Shown piece by piece: positions 8,375 through 16,653 of a DNA stretch of 58,330 bases. The notes below the pieces were generated by a model. It searched no databases. It was not told the DNA's origin and saw only the letters and a program-made list of their open reading frames with translations. Position 1 is the first letter of the stretch, and each line of letters begins with the position of its first letter. The stretch comes from Vibrio jasicida CAIM 1864 = LMG 25398. GTDB taxonomy: Bacteria; Pseudomonadota; Gammaproteobacteria; Enterobacterales; Vibrionaceae. The stretch is from positions 1 through 58,330 of the forward strand of contig NZ_BAOG01000108.1 in the NCBI RefSeq assembly GCF_000400365.1, in the 5' to 3' direction. The position numbers were made by a program, and so were the translations under genes.

Positions 8375-9477
8375 ATGAAAACTAAGTTACTTATTGTCGC
8401 TTCTACGGTTCTACTTTCTAACAATGCTTATTCGGTAACTGTTTATGAAGACGAAGTAAACAAAGTCGATATTGGTGGTGCATTTCTCATGGACTACTTC
8501 CAACCTGTTCATTTTCTTGACCACTTCTTTAACACAAGTCGCAGTACATTGAACATTGGTGTAGCACGTACCCTCAATGACAAGTGGTCTACGGACGTTA
8601 AGTTCGAATGGGACACGATTCTGAATCCACCATCGAATGAATTTGGAAATAAAAATGGAGATAAATTCCGTAGTCGTTTGGGTTACATATCCGTCAACCA
8701 CACTGAGTTGGGTAGCTTACGAATTGGTAAGCAATATTCTGCTTATTACGACGTAGCGGGATACATGGACAACCTCATTGTTTTTGATCCGGACGCAACA
8801 CCACTATTCAGCGATGGAAAAGACGGTGGTTTTTTAGCGACGGCACGCGTGATAACCTTGTCGTTTATCGTAATAGCTTTGATGCATTGAACCTATCAGC
8901 TCAATACGGCTTCAATAACGTGAGCAATCAAATGGGTGGGCTGACTAGGGATAACAACCTAGCACTCGCGCTAAGTTACGATTTTGATTCCGGCCTGAGC
9001 CTTGGTACTACCTATATGCGCAACAAAGTGGAAGGTAGCTCTGGTGGTTTAAATGATGGTGATTCGCAAGAACTAACGACTCTTGCCGCAAAGTACGTAA
9101 ACCAAGGCTTCCAAATATCGGCAGCCTATACGATCGGGGAAAATGCACACGAAACCGATTTGTTTGGTTACGGATTTGATGGTACAGCGCCAACAGGTAA
9201 ACCCAACCTTTACGCTGATGCAAATGCCTATGACGTATACGTACACTACTACTTCGCAATGGGTATTCGTCCTTACATTTACCTATCTAACGTAGATTTC
9301 GATAACTCAACGCTACAGGTAAACGGCAATCGCAATGTCTACTCATTCGGCATCAGCTACCACGCGACACCACAATTCATCATTTCAGGGGAAGTAAGAG
9401 CAACAGAAGAAGATGGATTAGGAGCAGGAAAAAGAGACGACACGCTTAACGGAATGACGATCATTTACGCATTCTAA
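8375..9477 (+). pseudogene. Outer-membrane general porin, interrupted by a -1 frame shift
   Basis: Two frames together make one Gram-negative porin of about 367 aa. The first runs from ATG 8375 (GGAG at 8365-8368) with a signal peptide ending NNAYS, and would stop at 8890. The second frame carries the rest, with the family segment R-D-N-L-V-V-Y-R-N-S-F-D-A-L-N-L-S from 8848, and ends ...YAF, the aromatic C-terminal signal of barrel proteins. The frames meet at a run of six T (8830-8835). One extra T would restore a continuous porin reading G-G-F-F-S-D-G-T-R-D-N. The run is also T-TTT-TTA in the reading phase needed for -1 ribosomal slippage. It follows tnaB by 26 bases and may be co-transcribed. 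It may be a real mutation, a switchable tract, recoding or a sequencing error. Confidence 0.88.
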
Positions 9478-9568
9478 ATAGCGTTCGAGAACCCACCTCT
9501 AAAGGTATTGAATATTAGCCTCTACTTTATACTTCAATAACAACAAGTTCAGATAGCACCCAAACAAA

Positions 9569-9595
9569 AACGCCATCGCAAATTACGATGGCGTT
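9569..9595. terminator. Bidirectional terminator between porin and TAXI gene
   Basis: AACGCCATCG (9569-9578) and CGATGGCGTT (9586-9595) form a 10-bp stem with a 7-base loop. The stem is flanked by A5 on the left and T5 on the right, so it can terminate the rightward porin transcript and the leftward TAXI transcript. Confidence 0.92.
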
Positions 9596-9615
9596 TTTAT
9601 TGGTTCTGAGTGAGA

Positions 9616-10587
9616 TTACTTAATCAAACCCACTTCTTTGTAGTACTTCTCAGCACCTGGATGAAGCGGCGCAGATAGACCATCTTTCACCATTTCTTCT
9701 TTCTTCAAGTTGGCGAATGCTGGGTGTAGACGGCGGAAATCATCAAAGTTTTCGAATACCGCTTTCACTACGTTGTAAACCACTTCGTCTGGCACTGCCG
9801 TTGAAGAAACAAACGTCGCACCTACACCAAAGGTTTGTACATCGCTTTCTGAACCGCGGTACATACCACCCGGTACGTTTGCGATACGGTAGAAGCTGTT
9901 ATCAGAAACCAACTTCTCAACTTGTGGGCCAGCTACCGTTACGATGTTACTGTCACACGAGGTAGTCGCCTCTTTAATCGCACCACTTGGGTGACCTACT
10001 GTGTAGATCATCGCGTCAATCTTGTTGTCACACAGTGCTTTAGACTGCTCTGATGCTTTTAACTCAGACACCAGTTTGAAATCGTCATTCGTCCAACCGT
10101 ACTCTTTCATCAGCACTTCCATCGTGCCGCGCTGACCAGAGCCAGGGTTACCGATGTTAACGCGTTTACCTTTCAAATCATCAAACGATTGAATGTTCGC
10201 GTCTTTACGAGCCACAACGGTGAACGGTTCTGGGTGTACAGAGAACACAGCACGAAGCTCTTTGAAAGGTCCTTTATCTTCAAACTTGCTCGTACCGTTA
10301 TAAGCATGGTACTGCCAGTCTGACTGAGCGATACCTAAATCTAACTCACCTGCACGAATGGTATTGATGTTGTAGATAGAACCACCGGTACTTTCTACTG
10401 AACAACGGATGCCATGGTCAGCACGTGATTTGTTCACCAAACGACAAATAGCACCACCTGTTGGGTAGTACACGCCAGTTACACCGCCCGTACCAATGGT
10501 TACGAACGTATCTTTAGCAGAAACTGAAAAACTTGCACTTAGTGCAGCCAGAGAAGCCGCGACAGCAATTTGCTTGAGCTTTAACAT
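9616..10587 (-). CDS. TRAP transporter solute-binding subunit, TAXI family
   Basis: A periplasmic binding protein of the TRAP-associated extracytoplasmic immunogenic (TAXI) family, 323 aa. A signal peptide (cleavage after VSA near residue 24) is followed by the family opening T-I-G-T-G-G-V-T-G-V-Y-Y-P-T-G-G. Later segments G-N-P-G-S-G-Q-R-G-T (about 145-155) and the D-A-M-I-Y-T-V-G-H-P segment also fit. TAXI proteins bind small organic acids or amino acids such as glutamate. No TRAP membrane subunit is encoded next to it: the neighbours are a porin fragment and an RND pump. It must either work with a membrane subunit encoded elsewhere or have another role. Confidence 0.92.
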   Translation of the reverse strand: MLKLKQIAVAASLAALSASFSVSAKDTFVTIGTGGVTGVYYPTGGAICRLVNKSRADHGIRCSVESTGGSIYNINTIRAGELDLGIAQSDWQYHAYNGTSKFEDKGPFKELRAVFSVHPEPFTVVARKDANIQSFDDLKGKRVNIGNPGSGQRGTMEVLMKEYGWTNDDFKLVSELKASEQSKALCDNKIDAMIYTVGHPSGAIKEATTSCDSNIVTVAGPQVEKLVSDNSFYRIANVPGGMYRGSESDVQTFGVGATFVSSTAVPDEVVYNVVKAVFENFDDFRRLHPAFANLKKEEMVKDGLSAPLHPGAEKYYKEVGLIK

Positions 10588-10755
10588 TGAACGTCCTTAT
10601 TTTTTCCTTTGTTTATGGCCAGATAAGTATAGCAACCGTTAACAAGTTGATAACGTTCGAGATCACATCCTGAGAATTATCACCACGTCGCAAAAGGCAT
10701 TGATCGGTAAGCAATTATGAACCGCGTACGACTTTAGTTTTAGTCCAAAGTAACA

Positions 10756-10780
10756 AGCCCGCAGAGTTTGCCTACGGGCT
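10756..10780 (-). terminator. Terminator of the RND operon
   Basis: AGCCCG (10756-10761) and CGGGCT (10775-10780) form a stem. Read leftward it is followed by TGTTACTTT, a weak T-rich tail. It lies 20 bases past the RND pump stop codon. The remaining 170 bases up to the TAXI start hold that gene's promoter, and nothing else was recognised there. Confidence 0.6.
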
Positions 10781-10800
10781 GTCCGGTGTTTCAAGCGTAC

Positions 10801-13800
10801 TTAGTCGGTCGCTAAGGTTCTCTCCTCGCCGTTGTCATTGACTGCGGATACACTTTGATTCCCTTTCCTGTGTGTCCATAGATAAATGGATGGAATCACG
10901 GTAAGTGTGACAATCATTGAGATCACACAGCCCCAACCGACCACCAGCGCCATCGGTGACATGTAGTTATCGTAACCACCTAAGCCATACGCAAGCGGTA
11001 TAAGCCCTGCAACAGTTGTGATTGTGGTTAAGGTGATTGGCCTTACGCGGCTTTGCGTTCCACGAATGACAAACTCCAACAAGTTAGTGTCGTCACATTC
11101 CGCTTCGTGTTCTTTGAAATGCCAAATCAGCACCAAGCTGTTGTTCACCATAATACCAATCAAGGCAATCATCCCGATGATAGAGAAAAAGCTCAGCACC
11201 TGATTATGTAAGAACAGAATGAATAGCGCGCCTGCGATGCCAAATGGAATCACTGTCAACACAATCAAGGTTTCGCGCATTCGGTCAAACAGAAGAATCA
11301 GAAGCAACGCAATACCAATAAACGCCACGCTAATCGCGATGACAAAGCCTTGTTGCGCTTCTTGTGTTTCTAAGATCTGCCCGGTCGCAATGATAGAAGC
11401 ACCGCCGTATTCTTTATTGGCAAAGGCTTCTTGAACCGCAGCAAAAACGGCGACTGGATCGGTCACGGTCGAATCGACACCTGACGATACACGAATCACT
11501 CGCTCACCATTAAAGTGTTTGATTTGCGCTTCTGCATCGGCATTTTTCCAGCGAACCAACTCACTTAATGGGACCAGCTTGTTATTGCTGGCACGAACCA
11601 GAATGTTATCCAGTTCTTTTAAGGATTTGTCGTCTTCTTCTAGCGCGACTCGGAAGTAAACTTCTTCTTCGCCATTAAAGATCCGCGTCACGCGTTGACC
11701 GTCAATCGCAAACTTAATGATATCGCCGACCTTGTTGGCACTGATGCCGTAGTACTTGAGCCAATGATGCTGCAGCTCAGCTTGAATTTGTGGTGCTGGA
11801 GCATTTAAATCACGTCGTACTCGGCTCGTCCCTTCTAATGATTCAATGTACGCCGTCAAATCATTAGCAAGCTTTTCTCGCCCTTCATCCGTACCGCCAA
11901 CGACGCGCAAATCCACCGGACGCCCTACCGGAGGACCGCCGCCATCAATATCGAACTCAATTTGAGCCAAGCCAGTAATTTGCGTTGCTTTCTCTTCCCA
12001 CTCTTCGACGATTTGCTCTGCGGTTCTTGTTCGGCTATTTGGCGGCGTTAATGAAATCACCCAATAGCTATTTGGTGAACTCACTTCGCCATACCAATAA
12101 TTCACCTCTTCAGTGCTTTTGATCAGCGCTTCGAGTTGTTGTGTTTCTTTCCAGACGTCATCCAAATCCAACTCTGGATTCGATTCAGCACTGATTTCTA
12201 TCAAATACGCGCCGTCTGTTGGGAAGAACAAGAAGCTCAAGCTCTTATATGAGATTGCCCCTAAAGTCAGAATCACCACTGTAATACAAGGCAACGCGAC
12301 CTTGCTGTTTCGAATGACAAATTCAATTAAACGATTCAGTGCGCTTAAATCTAAAAATGGCTTTTTCTTTACCTGACTCTTCTTATTCAAAATGCCTTTT
12401 AAGTGCGCAGGAATAAAGAACAGCGCGTCGATAAACGAAAAACACAACGCAATAATGACCGTAAGCGGAATCACATACACCAATTTGCCGCTGTTTCCCG
12501 GCAAGAAAAGCAAAGGTATAAAGGCAATCATGGTCGATAAAATGCTTGCCAACACCGCTGGGAATACACTCTTCACCCCTTGTGTGACGGCCTTATCAAC
12601 CGGATAACCCTCTTCAACCAATGCCACAATTTTATCGCTCACCACCACGGCATCATCGACAATTATTCCGACAATCAGAATTAAGGCGGACATGGTGAAC
12701 ACATCAAGAATCTGGCCGAAAGGAGGCAGCAAAGCCAACGTGCCAAAGATACATACTGGAATAGAAACTGCGACCCAAAATGCAATGCGTCTATCTAGGA
12801 AAAGTGCCAACGTAATCAGCACCAAACCAAGTCCAACCAAGCCGTTGTCTTGCACGATGCGCGCTTTCTCTTGGATGTCCTCAGACAAATCAGAACCGAT
12901 GGCGATAGTGTATTTGTCACCGAGTAGATTTTGCTGATTTGCAATCAGAGCTTTCACCGCGTTAGAGGTGCTAATAACGTCCGCGCTTTCATTAGTTCTT
13001 AAGTCAAAAAGAATGCTCTTGCTACCGTTGATTGAGCCATAAACCTCACCTTTTTCAAACCCATCCTCAATAAGACCTGCGACGTCTTTGAGCTGAATAT
13101 TCGGGCTGAATGAGATGAACATTTCACGCAGTTCTTCAATGCTATCCAGCTCGGCAGAGGTCATCAGTTCAGGGTTGTTCTTTAAGGTTTCCAGACGACC
13201 ACCGCTGATCAGCGTATTACGCTCTGCAATCAATGCCGCCACTTGATCCAATGTTAAGCCGTAGCGTCTTAAAGAAATTGGTTCGAGTTGAATTAAGAAC
13301 TCAGGTGCACGCAAATCGACGGTATAAACTTCACCAATCCCCTCAACACGCCGCAAAGCCAACTCTAGGTCTTTGGCTTTATCTCGCAGTGCTTTATAAC
13401 CAACATCACCAGAGATACCGACCACCATGAAATCCAAGCTGTACGACTTTTTGATCGACAACGCTGGTGCTTCGGTCACACCAGCAGGTAAATCCGTAAC
13501 CCTTGCCAGAGCATCTCTAATGTCTTGGTAAACCGCATTCGGATCAGAAACATTGCTGTCCAACACCACGCTGATGTTTGAGACGCCCGTTTCCGACGTA
13601 GAGGTAAACTCTTTCAAACCTGAAATAGACAGCAGTTCTTTCTCAATTTTACTGGTGATGTTGCTTTCAATGTCTTTCGCACTGGCACTAGGATAAACCG
13701 TGACGATATCGCCTTTTCCTAAGTCAAATCGAGGCTTCTCAGCAAGGGGAAGATTGTAGGCAGTGAGGGCACCAATGCTGATGATCAAAATGGTCAGGAT

Positions 13801-13848
13801 TTTAGACGCAAACTTTCGATGAGAGAGCAAATCTAAGAAGAAATTCAC
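10801..13848 (-). CDS. RND efflux transporter permease subunit (AcrB/MdtB-like)
   Basis: An inner-membrane proton-driven pump of the resistance-nodulation-division family, 1015 aa. It has the usual two halves: helix 1 (about residues 14-32), a large periplasmic loop, helices near 335-500, then a repeat starting near 515 with a second loop and helices near 845-990. The first half contains the conserved I-V-D-D-A-V-V-V-S-D segment near residue 400, carrying the proton-relay aspartates. Its ATG overlaps the stop of the adaptor gene by 4 bases, so the two are translated together. No outer-membrane factor is adjacent, so a TolC-type protein encoded elsewhere would complete the complex. The substrate is unknown, with drugs, dyes or bile salts typical. 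Confidence 0.95.
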   Translation of the reverse strand: MNFFLDLLSHRKFASKILTILIISIGALTAYNLPLAEKPRFDLGKGDIVTVYPSASAKDIESNITSKIEKELLSISGLKEFTSTSETGVSNISVVLDSNVSDPNAVYQDIRDALARVTDLPAGVTEAPALSIKKSYSLDFMVVGISGDVGYKALRDKAKDLELALRRVEGIGEVYTVDLRAPEFLIQLEPISLRRYGLTLDQVAALIAERNTLISGGRLETLKNNPELMTSAELDSIEELREMFISFSPNIQLKDVAGLIEDGFEKGEVYGSINGSKSILFDLRTNESADVISTSNAVKALIANQQNLLGDKYTIAIGSDLSEDIQEKARIVQDNGLVGLGLVLITLALFLDRRIAFWVAVSIPVCIFGTLALLPPFGQILDVFTMSALILIVGIIVDDAVVVSDKIVALVEEGYPVDKAVTQGVKSVFPAVLASILSTMIAFIPLLFLPGNSGKLVYVIPLTVIIALCFSFIDALFFIPAHLKGILNKKSQVKKKPFLDLSALNRLIEFVIRNSKVALPCITVVILTLGAISYKSLSFLFFPTDGAYLIEISAESNPELDLDDVWKETQQLEALIKSTEEVNYWYGEVSSPNSYWVISLTPPNSRTRTAEQIVEEWEEKATQITGLAQIEFDIDGGGPPVGRPVDLRVVGGTDEGREKLANDLTAYIESLEGTSRVRRDLNAPAPQIQAELQHHWLKYYGISANKVGDIIKFAIDGQRVTRIFNGEEEVYFRVALEEDDKSLKELDNILVRASNNKLVPLSELVRWKNADAEAQIKHFNGERVIRVSSGVDSTVTDPVAVFAAVQEAFANKEYGGASIIATGQILETQEAQQGFVIAISVAFIGIALLLILLFDRMRETLIVLTVIPFGIAGALFILFLHNQVLSFFSIIGMIALIGIMVNNSLVLIWHFKEHEAECDDTNLLEFVIRGTQSRVRPITLTTITTVAGLIPLAYGLGGYDNYMSPMALVVGWGCVISMIVTLTVIPSIYLWTHRKGNQSVSAVNDNGEERTLATD

Positions 13849-14615
13849 AGTGCCTCCTGATCATTGAAATACACGTACGATTCCATGCCCGGATTAAGCT
13901 CGCCGTTGGCGTTATCGACCGTCACTTCGACAAGGAAGCCCGGTTCACTGTTTTGGAAAGCAGGAGAAAGCAAGGTGATGGTGCCATCTAGTGTTTGCTC
14001 AACGGAAGGCACTTCGACCTTAACCTTCTCGCCTTTACTGAACTTGTTGAAATCAATTTCTAACAGGTGAAAACGCACTTTCAATCGTTCCATATCTGCA
14101 ATGGTAAAGAGCGCATCGCCCACCGAAATGAACTGGCCTAACTCAACAGAGCGATTGATGATCACTCCATCAAAAGGCGCATCTGGAGAGGCTTTATCCA
14201 ATGTTCGTGCGGCAATTTTGTAGTGAGTATTGCTTACATTGAATTGAGCTCGACCAATGTTAGTCACACGAATTTGGTTGTCCACGTCACTTGCCGAGAC
14301 GCCATTGCTGGTCAGCAAGGATTGATAACGTTTTAGTTGTTTCTCTTGAATATCCAACTCAGCACGACTCACCTCTAACTCGTTACGGGCTAAGTCCAAA
14401 CTCAATGCAAAATCTTCTGAGGATAAAGATAAAAGCTCCTGCCCTTGAGTCACAACATCACCGTTATCGTAGCGATAAGAATCCACCACGCCGACGACTT
14501 CACTTTTTACCACGACGCTTTTTTCAGGAATCAATTGACCAACGACATAATCGCTCGCCGCATGAGCTGCACCTGATAGGAGAAACAAGGGTATTAGTAC
14601 AAATCTTTTTTTCAT
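13845..14615 (-). CDS. RND efflux periplasmic adaptor subunit
   Basis: A membrane-fusion (HlyD/AcrA-type) protein, 256 aa, that links the RND pump to an outer-membrane channel. It has a signal peptide ending A-H-A-A-S near residue 20, then a split lipoyl-like domain (V-V-K-S-E-V-V-G-V-V-D-S near 36, and D-A-P-F-D-G-V-I-I-N-R near 154). A short alpha-hairpin (about 75-130) lies between the halves, followed by a beta-barrel (about 180-250). It is shorter than most AcrA-like adaptors (350-400 aa) and lacks a full membrane-proximal domain. It is the first gene of the operon, and its stop overlaps the pump start (ATGA). Confidence 0.92.
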   Translation of the reverse strand: MKKRFVLIPLFLLSGAAHAASDYVVGQLIPEKSVVVKSEVVGVVDSYRYDNGDVVTQGQELLSLSSEDFALSLDLARNELEVSRAELDIQEKQLKRYQSLLTSNGVSASDVDNQIRVTNIGRAQFNVSNTHYKIAARTLDKASPDAPFDGVIINRSVELGQFISVGDALFTIADMERLKVRFHLLEIDFNKFSKGEKVKVEVPSVEQTLDGTITLLSPAFQNSEPGFLVEVTVDNANGELNPGMESYVYFNDQEAL

Positions 14616-14833
14616 TTAGTTATCTCATTTCCGATGAACCAAATGACTTGTGTAATTGTTCTGTCCGAAAGGAACCACTGAGTTGAACATACAAGCCATT
14701 GATGTTTAATAAGGCATTAACCAAAAATAAAGCAAACAGTTAACACATTTATTCATTGATGCTTGATATATAAATTATCAGTGACGGTGTGGAAAAAAAG
14801 TGAGTCGTTATGACTGGGTTTTCAGAGATGAGC

Positions 14834-14858
14834 AAAGCCCTGAATAATTCAGGGCTTT
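14834..14858 (-). terminator. Terminator after the aldehyde dehydrogenase gene
   Basis: AAAGCCCTGAA (14834-14844) and TTCAGGGCTTT (14848-14858) form an 11-bp stem with a 3-base loop. Leftward it is followed by TGCTCATCTC. It lies 28 bases past the stop codon. Confidence 0.8.
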
Positions 14859-14885
14859 CTAATTAAAGTGTTTTCTATCTTTACT

Positions 14886-16406
14886 CTAGAAGAAGCCTAG
14901 CGGATTGACGTCGTAGCTAATGAGCAGGTTTTTCGTATTCTGGTAGTGATCGAGCATCATCTTATGGGTTTCACGACCGATACCCGATTTCTTGTAACCA
15001 CCAAACGCAGCATGTGCTGGGTATGCGTGGTAACAGTTAATCCAAATACGCCCTGCTTCGATATTTCGCCCCATGCGATAAGCGAGGTTTTGGTCGCGCG
15101 TCCACACACCCGCACCCAAGCCATATTCTGTGTCATTGGCAATCGCTAGTGCTTCCGCTTCATCTTTAAAGGTGGTCACTGCGATGACCGGGCCAAAGAT
15201 CTCTTCTTGGAATACGCGCATTTTGTTGTGACCTTGTAACAAAGTCGGTTGAATGTAGTAGCCCTGCTCCAAGTCGTTTTCTTGTTTCGCTACATCGCCA
15301 CCAAACACGACTTTCGCACCTTCTTGACGACCGATTTCTAGGTAACTTAGGATCTTATCGAACTGCTCTTGCGAGGCTTGAGCGCCAACCTGAGTATCGG
15401 TATCGAGTGGGTTACCTTGCTTGATTGTTTGCGCGCGCTCTGCAACTTTAGCGATAAACTTGTCGTACACAGACTCATGCACTAACACACGTGAAGGACA
15501 GGTACACACTTCCCCTTGGTTAAAGAACGCAAGTAAGGTGCCTTCAATACACTTATCTAGGTATTCGTCTTCGTGATCAAACACATCTGGGAAGTAGATA
15601 TTTGGAGATTTACCACCAAGCTCAACCGTTGATGGAATAAGGTTCTCTGCGGCACATTTCAGAATATGGTTACCGACTTCTGTTGACCCCGTAAATGCCA
15701 ACTTAGCGATTCGGTTACTGGTCGCCAGTGCTTGCCCTGCTTCTGAGCCAAAGCCATTGACTACGTTCACTACGCCAGCGGGCAGAAGATCACCGATTTT
15801 CTCCATGAGAACGAGAATCGAAGTCGGCGTTTGTTCGGCAGGTTTTAGCACAACACAACAGCCCGCAGCCAACGCTGGAGCCAACTTCCAAGCCGCCATC
15901 AACATTGGGAAGTTCCAAGGGATGATCTGCCCCACGACTCCAATCGGCTCAGGGAAGTGATAACTTGCGGTATGCTCATCTAACTCAGCCGCACTGCCTT
16001 CTTGAGCACGGATACAACCTGCGAAGTAACGGAAATGGTCGACGACCAAAGGCAAGTCTGCTGCTAATGTTTCACGCACGGGTTTGCCGTTTTCCCATGT
16101 TTCTGCCACAGCCAGTTCTTCAAGATGTTGCTCAATGCGATCTGCAATCTTGAGTAGAATGTTCGAACGTTCGGTCACACTGGTTTTCGCCCATTGCGCT
16201 CTTACGCCATGTGCAGCATCCAGTGCAAGGTTGATGTCTGCTTCTCCAGAACGAGCCACCTTACAATACGCTTGACCATTGATTGGCGACGTATTGTCGA
16301 AGTATTCACCACCCGTTGGTTTTACCCATTCGCCACCGATGTAGTTGTCGTAATGCGATTTGAAATTAACGATGGCATTTTCACTACCTGGCTGTGCATA
16401 AATCAT
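14886..16406 (-). CDS. NAD-dependent aldehyde dehydrogenase, ExaC/AldB type
   Basis: A cytosolic aldehyde dehydrogenase, 506 aa, that oxidises aldehydes such as acetaldehyde to acids. Catalytic Cys301 lies in F-N-Q-G-E-V-C-T-C-P-S-R and the general-base Glu262 in V-E-L-G-G-K-S-P-N. The NAD loop is F-T-G-S-T-E-V-G (about 239-246). The E-V-C-T-C-P-S-R segment and the C terminus Y-D-V-N-P-L-G-F-F are typical of the ExaC/AldB/AcoD subgroup. It is divergent from an AcoR-like sigma-54 activator with candidate binding sites and a -24/-12-like promoter between them, which suggests induction by its aldehyde or alcohol precursor. This is well known for AcoR-AcoD and ExaC pairs. Confidence 0.95.
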   Translation of the reverse strand: MIYAQPGSENAIVNFKSHYDNYIGGEWVKPTGGEYFDNTSPINGQAYCKVARSGEADINLALDAAHGVRAQWAKTSVTERSNILLKIADRIEQHLEELAVAETWENGKPVRETLAADLPLVVDHFRYFAGCIRAQEGSAAELDEHTASYHFPEPIGVVGQIIPWNFPMLMAAWKLAPALAAGCCVVLKPAEQTPTSILVLMEKIGDLLPAGVVNVVNGFGSEAGQALATSNRIAKLAFTGSTEVGNHILKCAAENLIPSTVELGGKSPNIYFPDVFDHEDEYLDKCIEGTLLAFFNQGEVCTCPSRVLVHESVYDKFIAKVAERAQTIKQGNPLDTDTQVGAQASQEQFDKILSYLEIGRQEGAKVVFGGDVAKQENDLEQGYYIQPTLLQGHNKMRVFQEEIFGPVIAVTTFKDEAEALAIANDTEYGLGAGVWTRDQNLAYRMGRNIEAGRIWINCYHAYPAHAAFGGYKKSGIGRETHKMMLDHYQNTKNLLISYDVNPLGFF

Positions 16407-16484
16407 AACTCTTCCTTTTGTTCTCGTTCAGTTTTTGTTTTAAACAACCGAGTGTTCAACTCTGTTGTGTTGTTCACTTCATTA

Positions 16485-16500
16485 CTCAAGTCACATGCCA
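16485..16500 (-). promoter_or_regulatory. Candidate sigma-54 promoter of the aldehyde dehydrogenase gene
   Basis: On the minus strand, TGGCATG-TGAC-TTGAG (16500 down to 16485) has the -24/-12 spacing of sigma-54 promoters (TGGCACG-N4-TTGCW). The -24 element is good, but the -12 element has GA in place of GC. It lies about 80 bases before the dehydrogenase start and downstream of the activator sites. Confidence 0.45.
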
Positions 16501-16591
16501 ACAACGCGCGTCTTGTTGTTAATTAAATGGAAAACTATGATTACCAAGCGATAACAAACCAAGTGAGTGACGTTTGAGCGGATGTATGGTG

Positions 16592-16650
16592 TGAACACCA
16601 GTGTTCAAGTGTTCCAAAATGGCACACCCTCACTGTGACAAAATGGTACA
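16592..16650. promoter_or_regulatory. Palindrome plus tandem dyads, probable activator binding sites
   Basis: Three dyads lie just before the activator gene. A perfect palindrome TGAACAC-CA-GTGTTCA covers 16592-16607. Two related 17-bp dyads, TGTTCCAAAATGGCACA (16610-16626) and TGTGACAAAATGGTACA (16634-16650), share TGT...CAAAATGG.ACA and are 24 bp apart. They sit 185-245 bases before the dehydrogenase start, as expected for enhancer-like sites of sigma-54 activators, and abut the activator's own start codon (16654), which suggests autoregulation. Confidence 0.55.
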
Positions 16651-16653
16651 GTC

